NCBI RefSeq assembly: GCF_001293645.1
Contig: NZ_LBMD01000001.1
Location: 310,001-374,000, forward strand
Direction: 5' to 3'
DNA: 64,000 nt
From: Bacillus sp. CHD6a
GTDB taxonomy: Bacteria > Bacillota > Bacilli > Bacillales > Bacillaceae_I
The notes below the pieces were generated by a model. That model worked only from the letters and a program-made list of their open reading frames with translations, was not told where the DNA came from and ran no database searches. Shown piece by piece: positions 59,393 through 64,000 of this stretch. Within the stretch, counting starts at the first letter, position 1; each line of letters starts with the position of its first letter. The position numbers and the translations under genes are program-made.

Positions 59393-61187
59393 GTCTGTAA
59401 ACCTCCCATTCTACCAATAAGACGACAAGTGCAAGTATGATAAACAAATAGGAAATATCCTTGCTGCTTGTTGACTCTCCATCTTGATCTGTTGCAGGAT
59501 TTGCCGATATGGTAAAGCTCTCTTCCGTTTGAATGGATTTTTCTTCATCTTCCAACATGATATAAAGCGTCTTAAATTCTTCTGATTCATCCTTTGTCTC
59601 TCTTAACGTGTACAATCCAGGCGTTAAGGGAAGTTCGATGGGTTGCTCGAATGTTTCAGATGTAAATACAACCTTATTATCCTTATTCAGAATTTCAGCT
59701 TTTCTTACATCAGAAGCTGGAAAATAATCCATTGTTTGGCCAGGATAAAAATATCCCAACATCCCCCGGTTCTGTGTCAGTTCCTGAATAGAGTGAAACA
59801 TGAACAACGGAAAACCGGGATGGAGCGGCCAGTCACTAGAACCAAGCTCAAAGGTTACGATTATTATCGGATCTCCTTGGTATGTTCCTGAGAGAATCAG
59901 TGGTATTCCTCCTCTGCCTGCTACCACATCTAATGAGGAAAATTCTTCAGATGAAAAGGTTTTTTCCACATACACTTCCTCCATCGCCACTGATTGCATT
60001 AACGGAATTGACCTATTTGCCGTTATCTCACCCGAAAGATCGACTTCTTTTTCCCCATCTACCCCAGATAAAAACACTAGTTTCGGTCCAGACGGCCAGT
60101 CGCTTTTTGGTAACCCTTTTATAAGGTGAACACCATCAAATTTTTTCCCCTCCGATGGATGGGAAGTGAGATGAATAACATTCGTACTTGCAATTTCGAC
60201 AGCTTTTCTAGCAAAAGGGTGTATGTCCTTATGCACGTAAACGGTAGGATCCTGTTGCTGTCCAAGAAAAGCGTATTGCTCATTATCAAGTAAATATTGC
60301 TTGTCTCCCTTCAATTCCACTCTATACAATGCCGCTAGTGGGAGTTTTTCCAGGTAAATGGTCTTTACTTTATTGGCTTCTACCTTCTCTGAAACTTGTT
60401 TTAAAGTTTCTTCCTGATCATTAAATATCGACAAGGTAAACTCCTTTGAATGGTTACCTTCGTTTTTTACGGTAACTACTCCCACAACTGTGTCTTCCCG
60501 CATGGCTACTCCGAAGGTTTCAACTGCCAAATTCTCATGAGATGTACCCATGTTATGAGCGTAAAAAGCAGTATTCTGATGAAGCTCTAAGGATGCTTCT
60601 TTGGTAAAATTGTCACTTAAAAGCTGTATGTTCCCGTTTTCTTCTCCTAGGAGACTCTTAGCCATGTTAATCGAATCAATCACGTTTGGAGAAGCGTAAG
60701 ATGCTTCTAACTTATCTACATGCTGTAGCACTTCTTTTTTTGACAGAGACCTTTCCGTTAGGATTTCAGGAGTCTCCTTTGCGACGATTAACGTCATTTC
60801 TTGATTATCGACTTTATCTATTAATTGCACCATTTTCTCTTTGGCCAGCTCTAATCGCGAATTGTCCCCTTCCTTTGCTGTCATCGATGCTGATGAATCA
60901 ACAATGAAAATAAGATGGTCCCCTTCTATTCCTTCTTTCTGAAAAAAAGGCTGCGTTAAAGTGAAGATAAGAAATAGCAGTGCCAATAACTGAAGATATA
61001 AAAGCAGATGGTGCTGCAGTTTCTTCCACCAAGCCTGCGCTTCGAATTCATTCATCCATTCCTGCCATAGTAAGACTGAAGGAATAGCTTTTTTCTCATA
61101 TTGCTTCCGAAAGAAATACATAAGTATAACTAAAAGTAAAAATGCACTGAACAAAAAATATATTGGTGCTGTAAAACCCATCCCCAT
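59376..61187 (-). CDS. BatA-like membrane protein with VWA domain
   Basis: About 603 residues. BatA N-terminal domain with membrane helices (FLFSAFLLLVILMYFF and HHLLLYLQLLALLFLIFTL), a VWA domain (HLIFIVDSSASMTAKEGD, MIDAS DxSxS), an extracytoplasmic beta-rich region, and a C-terminal helix (ISYLFIILALVVLLVEW). Overlaps the DUF58 stop. GTG 61190, ATG 61187 and ATG 61181 are all possible; the last has AGGTG at six bases. Confidence 0.88.
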   Translation of the reverse strand: MGMGFTAPIYFLFSAFLLLVILMYFFRKQYEKKAIPSVLLWQEWMNEFEAQAWWKKLQHHLLLYLQLLALLFLIFTLTQPFFQKEGIEGDHLIFIVDSSASMTAKEGDNSRLELAKEKMVQLIDKVDNQEMTLIVAKETPEILTERSLSKKEVLQHVDKLEASYASPNVIDSINMAKSLLGEENGNIQLLSDNFTKEASLELHQNTAFYAHNMGTSHENLAVETFGVAMREDTVVGVVTVKNEGNHSKEFTLSIFNDQEETLKQVSEKVEANKVKTIYLEKLPLAALYRVELKGDKQYLLDNEQYAFLGQQQDPTVYVHKDIHPFARKAVEIASTNVIHLTSHPSEGKKFDGVHLIKGLPKSDWPSGPKLVFLSGVDGEKEVDLSGEITANRSIPLMQSVAMEEVYVEKTFSSEEFSSLDVVAGRGGIPLILSGTYQGDPIIIVTFELGSSDWPLHPGFPLFMFHSIQELTQNRGMLGYFYPGQTMDYFPASDVRKAEILNKDNKVVFTSETFEQPIELPLTPGLYTLRETKDESEEFKTLYIMLEDEEKSIQTEESFTISANPATDQDGESTSSKDISYLFIILALVVLLVEWEVYRRGISN

Positions 61188-62050
61188 CACCTAATCCAAC
61201 CTTTAGAGGTCATCCTTTTAAATAATATATCTTCTACACTCTCTCCTGTATGGCACATAAGGTAGGAGATTCCCCTTTCAAAACAAAATCCCTCCAGGAT
61301 CTCCTTCCTTTGTTGCATTTTTTCTTTATAATTCTTTCTAGTAAAATCAGAAACTGTTACATTCACTTCCTGATTGGTCTCGCTGTCAATCAGCATAAAG
61401 TCGCCATCAAAACTTGGATTTACTTCATCTTCTTCCAATACTTGCAGCAAGTAAATTTGTTGTCTATTTGCTTGGATTATCTTCAACGTGTGAATAACCG
61501 AATCAAGTGGCTCCAGTAAGTCACTGATGACAATGGATACACTGCTTTTCCTTTGAATATGGTTTAAAGCAGCTTCAGAAAATAACAGGGAGGTATCTTT
61601 GGGTTGTATGTCCTCCACATATTGCATCATCTGAAAGAGGTGACCTTTCCCTTTACGATACAAGTAAGGAGCTTGTTCACCGTGAACATCAATAATGGAT
61701 ATACGATCATCCTGACTTAGCCCTATGTATGCAAATGAAGCTGTAAGGGTTTTGGCTAGTTTCCATTTTCCAGAAGAACTGGCCATAGAATTCGTACAAT
61801 CCAGATAAATGGAAGCAGAGAGTTCTTGCTCATCTAAGTACCTTTTAATGTAATGCTTTTGCGTACGTGCGTAGATATTCCAATCCACTTGCCGAAGATC
61901 GTCTCCTTGTTCATACATTCGATAATCAGAGAAATCATGAGATGCACCGAACCTTGTCGACTTTCTTGTTCCTTTATGCCAACTTCTCTTAAGCTTACCC
62001 GCTTGAAGACTATATGCTTGTAGCTGCTTAGTTATCATAGAATTCAACAT
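61187..62050 (-). CDS. DUF58 domain protein
   Basis: 287 residues. Conserved DUF58 core: RFGASHDFSDYRMYEQGDDL, RQVDWNIYARTQKHYIKRY, then a VWA-like Rossmann fold (SIYLDCTNSMASSSGKWKLA). DUF58 proteins are partners of MoxR ATPases. Starts 6 bp after the MoxR gene. Confidence 0.9.
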   Translation of the reverse strand: MLNSMITKQLQAYSLQAGKLKRSWHKGTRKSTRFGASHDFSDYRMYEQGDDLRQVDWNIYARTQKHYIKRYLDEQELSASIYLDCTNSMASSSGKWKLAKTLTASFAYIGLSQDDRISIIDVHGEQAPYLYRKGKGHLFQMMQYVEDIQPKDTSLLFSEAALNHIQRKSSVSIVISDLLEPLDSVIHTLKIIQANRQQIYLLQVLEEDEVNPSFDGDFMLIDSETNQEVNVTVSDFTRKNYKEKMQQRKEILEGFCFERGISYLMCHTGESVEDILFKRMTSKGWIR

Positions 62051-62055
62051 AAGAG

Positions 62056-63063
62056 CTACCTTACATTCAATACTTTATCTGTGTATTGGATGGCGTCCTC
62101 TAAGATAAGATCTTCTTTCACCCCAGAAGCTTCCCCTTCAAAATTTAAGAACAAGCGGTGTCGAAGAACCGGGATGGCAGCATGTTTGATATCTCCTTTG
62201 GAGACATGAAAGCGACCTGAGCAGAATGCTCTTGCTTTTGCTACCTTAATTAAACTTTGAACACCACGAGGGCCTACACCGTAACGTACATATTTTTTCA
62301 CAAGTTCACTGGCATGCTCTTCTTCTGGATGAGTCGCCATGATTAGCTGAACCGTATAGTCTAACAGTTCCTGTGATACGAGTATCTCCTTTACAGCCAG
62401 CTGTATTTTTTGCATCTTATCTGTATCTAAAAGTTTTTGAACATGATAAGATTCTATTCCTGTCGTCCTTTTAATGATTTCATATAACTCTTCCTTCTTT
62501 GGATAACCCATATTAATTTTTAAAAGGAACCGGTCCATCTGCGCCTCCGGTAGAGGATAAGTTCCTTCCATATCAATTGGGTTTTGTGTTGCTAATACAA
62601 AGAATGGGGATGATACCTTTCTAGTTTCCCCCATGATGGTCACGGTTTTTTCCGCCATCGCCTCCAAAAGGGAACTTTGCGTCTTAGGAGTTGCCCGGTT
62701 GATTTCATCTGCAAGAACAATATTAGAAAAAATAGGACCTTCATGAAACACAAAGGATTGTTTCCCGTTTTCGTGTATCTCAATCATTTTTGTTCCGGTA
62801 ATATCGGATGGCATTAAGTCAGGAGTGAACTGTATTCTAGAAAAATCAAAGCTTAGTACTTCTGAAATTGTTCGAATGAGCATGGTCTTTCCTACACCCG
62901 GCATCCCTTCGAGCAAGGCATGGCCATCTGACACCATCGCCCAAATCAGTTGTTCAATCACTTCCTCCTGACCAACAATCACCTTTCCTATCTCTTGTTT
63001 CACTTCCTGCAATGTATCTTGATAATATTTCAGTTCTTTTTCTTTTTCTTCCAAACTGATCAC
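62056..63063 (-). CDS. MoxR-family AAA+ ATPase
   Basis: 335 residues. Walker A LLEGMPGVGKTMLIRTISEV, Walker B NIVLADEINRATPKTQSSLL, sensor 1 FFVLATQNPIDMEGTYPLPE with EAQMDRFL, and a C-terminal lid (YVRYGVGPRGVQSLIKVAKA). GTG start directly after the previous stop (TAAGTG), with GGGAG eight bases upstream. MoxR ATPases are chaperones for VWA-domain complexes such as those encoded next. Confidence 0.95.
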   Translation of the reverse strand: MISLEEKEKELKYYQDTLQEVKQEIGKVIVGQEEVIEQLIWAMVSDGHALLEGMPGVGKTMLIRTISEVLSFDFSRIQFTPDLMPSDITGTKMIEIHENGKQSFVFHEGPIFSNIVLADEINRATPKTQSSLLEAMAEKTVTIMGETRKVSSPFFVLATQNPIDMEGTYPLPEAQMDRFLLKINMGYPKKEELYEIIKRTTGIESYHVQKLLDTDKMQKIQLAVKEILVSQELLDYTVQLIMATHPEEEHASELVKKYVRYGVGPRGVQSLIKVAKARAFCSGRFHVSKGDIKHAAIPVLRHRLFLNFEGEASGVKEDLILEDAIQYTDKVLNVR

Positions 63064-64000
63064 TTAATCTGCTCCCTTCGGATCCACTTCACTAAAGTAT
63101 TGTTTAACCACATTTTCTAATCTTGAAGGTAATTGCATTCTGTCCAGCGATTCTCTGTAGGACTTTTCATAAGATGAGAATATTTCTTCATACGGTCTTG
63201 CTTGCCCTCTCAAGGTAGGAGAATCTGGAGCATCCTCGTATTGAGATTGCCCTTCCCCAGTTGGACCCCCATCCGTTTCATTCTGAGTATCACTATTGAT
63301 TTTAGAAGGAACCGTAAATGTTTGCTCACCAACACCTACGCCTGCACCAAGCCCTCCACCGCTTTGACCTTGACCCTGACCTTTGCCAAGGCCTTGGCCC
63401 TGGCCTTTACCTTTACCTTGACCTTGTCCCTGGCTCTGGCCTTGACCCTGGCCTTGACCTTGACCCTGACCTTTACCTTGACTTTGACCTTGATTTTGAC
63501 CTTGACTTTGACCCTGGTTAGAATTTTGGGCAGTTTGATTAGAAGTGGTCGGATTGTTAGAATTAGATAAAGTCAGCTTAGAAGGGTTCAACCCAGCTTG
63601 CGACATTTTTCCATATTGATTAGCAGCGGTTGCTTGAAGTGCATTCTGCAACGCCTCCATATCAGACAGTGCAGAAATGTCTTGCAAGAGTTCTTCAAGT
63701 TGTTCCAACAATGCTTCTAATTCCTCGTCAGACATTTCCTCCAAATTCATTTCTTCTTGGTCTAAGAGGGTATCTGATAGTTCTGACAGCTCTTTTTTTT
63801 CTTCTTCTGATAAGGATTCAATATTTTTCTTCTTTTCATTAAGTAGCTTCTCTAATTCTTCATTCTTTTTATTTAACGCAAGGTTCGCTAATGAGTTATC
63901 TGGCTGATCTTTTCCAATTTCTTTTAAGCTAGCTTCTTTTTCTTGAAGCTCTTTCATCTTTTCAGCTAAGTTATTTTCTTTTTCCATTAGTTCTTTTAAT
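63064..64000 (-). CDS. Coiled-coil and Gly-Gln-repeat protein heading the MoxR operon (partial, cut by window edge)
   Basis: Open to the right edge (codons for LKEL precede the ATG at 63987), so the N-terminus is missing. The visible part has a long charged coiled coil (KNLAEKMKELQEKEASL-type repeats, NIESLSEEEKKELSELSDTL), a low-complexity segment of GQ/KQ/SQ dipeptides (about 63310-63530), and a conserved C-terminus (GQARPYEEIFSSYEKSYRES, LPSRLENVVKQYFSEVDP). Immediately upstream of moxR. Probably part of a large protein of the Bat-type operon; function unknown. Confidence 0.75.
   Translation of the reverse strand, partial: LKELMEKENNLAEKMKELQEKEASLKEIGKDQPDNSLANLALNKKNEELEKLLNEKKKNIESLSEEEKKELSELSDTLLDQEEMNLEEMSDEELEALLEQLEELLQDISALSDMEALQNALQATAANQYGKMSQAGLNPSKLTLSNSNNPTTSNQTAQNSNQGQSQGQNQGQSQGKGQGQGQGQGQGQSQGQGQGKGKGQGQGLGKGQGQGQSGGGLGAGVGVGEQTFTVPSKINSDTQNETDGGPTGEGQSQYEDAPDSPTLRGQARPYEEIFSSYEKSYRESLDRMQLPSRLENVVKQYFSEVDPKGAD
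63310..63530. repeat. Hexanucleotide-based low-complexity coding repeat
   Basis: Imperfect tandem units of CTTGAC/CCTTGA type on the plus strand encode (Gly-Gln)n on the minus strand. Such repeats change length easily. Plus-strand frames through it are artefacts. Confidence 0.75.

Noticed and set aside
63202-63570. Plus-strand frames opposite the Gly-Gln repeat
   Set aside because: Leu/Thr/Phe low-complexity translation of the antisense strand of a real repeat gene.

Overview
The window is chromosomal DNA of an endospore-forming, low-GC member of the Bacillaceae. The evidence is the strong Shine-Dalgarno sequences, frequent TTG/GTG starts, spore germinant-receptor genes, spore-coat transglutaminase, YjcZ-type sporulation peptides, bacillithiol genes, TnrA, and a gene order that follows the Bacillus subtilis yojG-yojF / yodJ-deoD-yodL-yozD-yozE-yokU-kamA-yodP-yodQRST and ypmS-ypmR-ypmQ blocks. 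No rRNA, tRNA, CRISPR array, prophage or transposase was seen.

Layout. 1-2.4 kb: a truncated ABC-transporter lipoprotein, a nitronate-monooxygenase-like enzyme and a PaaY-like hexapeptide protein. 2.6-13.4 kb: a phenylacetate (paa) cluster, read on the minus strand as paaK, paaABCD, an EthD-like gene, paaF, paaG, an aldehyde dehydrogenase, paaH and paaJ, then the repressor gene paaX. paaK carries an apparent 1-nt frameshift, and neither paaE nor the MaoC-type ring-opening hydrolase domain is present. 13.6-23.1 kb: housekeeping genes (YdcF-like, DUF2812, bshB2-yojF, MhqD-like, ZIP, VanY-like, YjbQ, deoD, yodL). 23.3-27.5 kb: small conserved or unknown genes, a striking 21-bp-phased degenerate repeat array, and a cluster of GC-rich structured repeats. 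27.5-31.3 kb: kamA, a sigma-54 activator (KamR type) and ablB, with a consensus -24/-12 promoter in front of kamA. 31.4-35.5 kb: a germinant-receptor operon in the order D-B-A-C, inserted into the kam/yod block. 35.6-39.9 kb: a 20-bp-phased array followed by yodT-yodS-yodR-yodQ. 40-52 kb: chemoreceptor, msrAB, a CobW-type GTPase, tgl, tnrA with two perfect TnrA boxes shared with a divergent small-protein operon, lytS-lytT-cstA (pyruvate-sensing type), a DUF4397 protein and YjcZ peptides. 52-55 kb: a second structured-repeat cluster, then ypmS-ypmR and sco. 55-64 kb: an MFS transporter and a MoxR-DUF58-BatA-VWA operon headed by a Gly-Gln-repeat protein that runs off the window.

How the parts work together. 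The paa genes would activate, epoxidise, ring-open and beta-oxidise phenylacetate to acetyl-CoA and succinyl-CoA under PaaX control; a short word, CGTTATATTA, recurs in front of several of these units. KamA and AblB make beta-lysine and N-acetyl-beta-lysine. The adjacent aminotransferase, 3-oxoacid-type CoA transferase and M20 deacylase suggest an acetylated beta-lysine breakdown route (inference). LytS/LytT probably control the CstA-family transporter, whose promoter also carries a cre-like palindrome. The most unusual non-coding structure is the two intergenic arrays with exact 21-bp and 20-bp periods and different core words.
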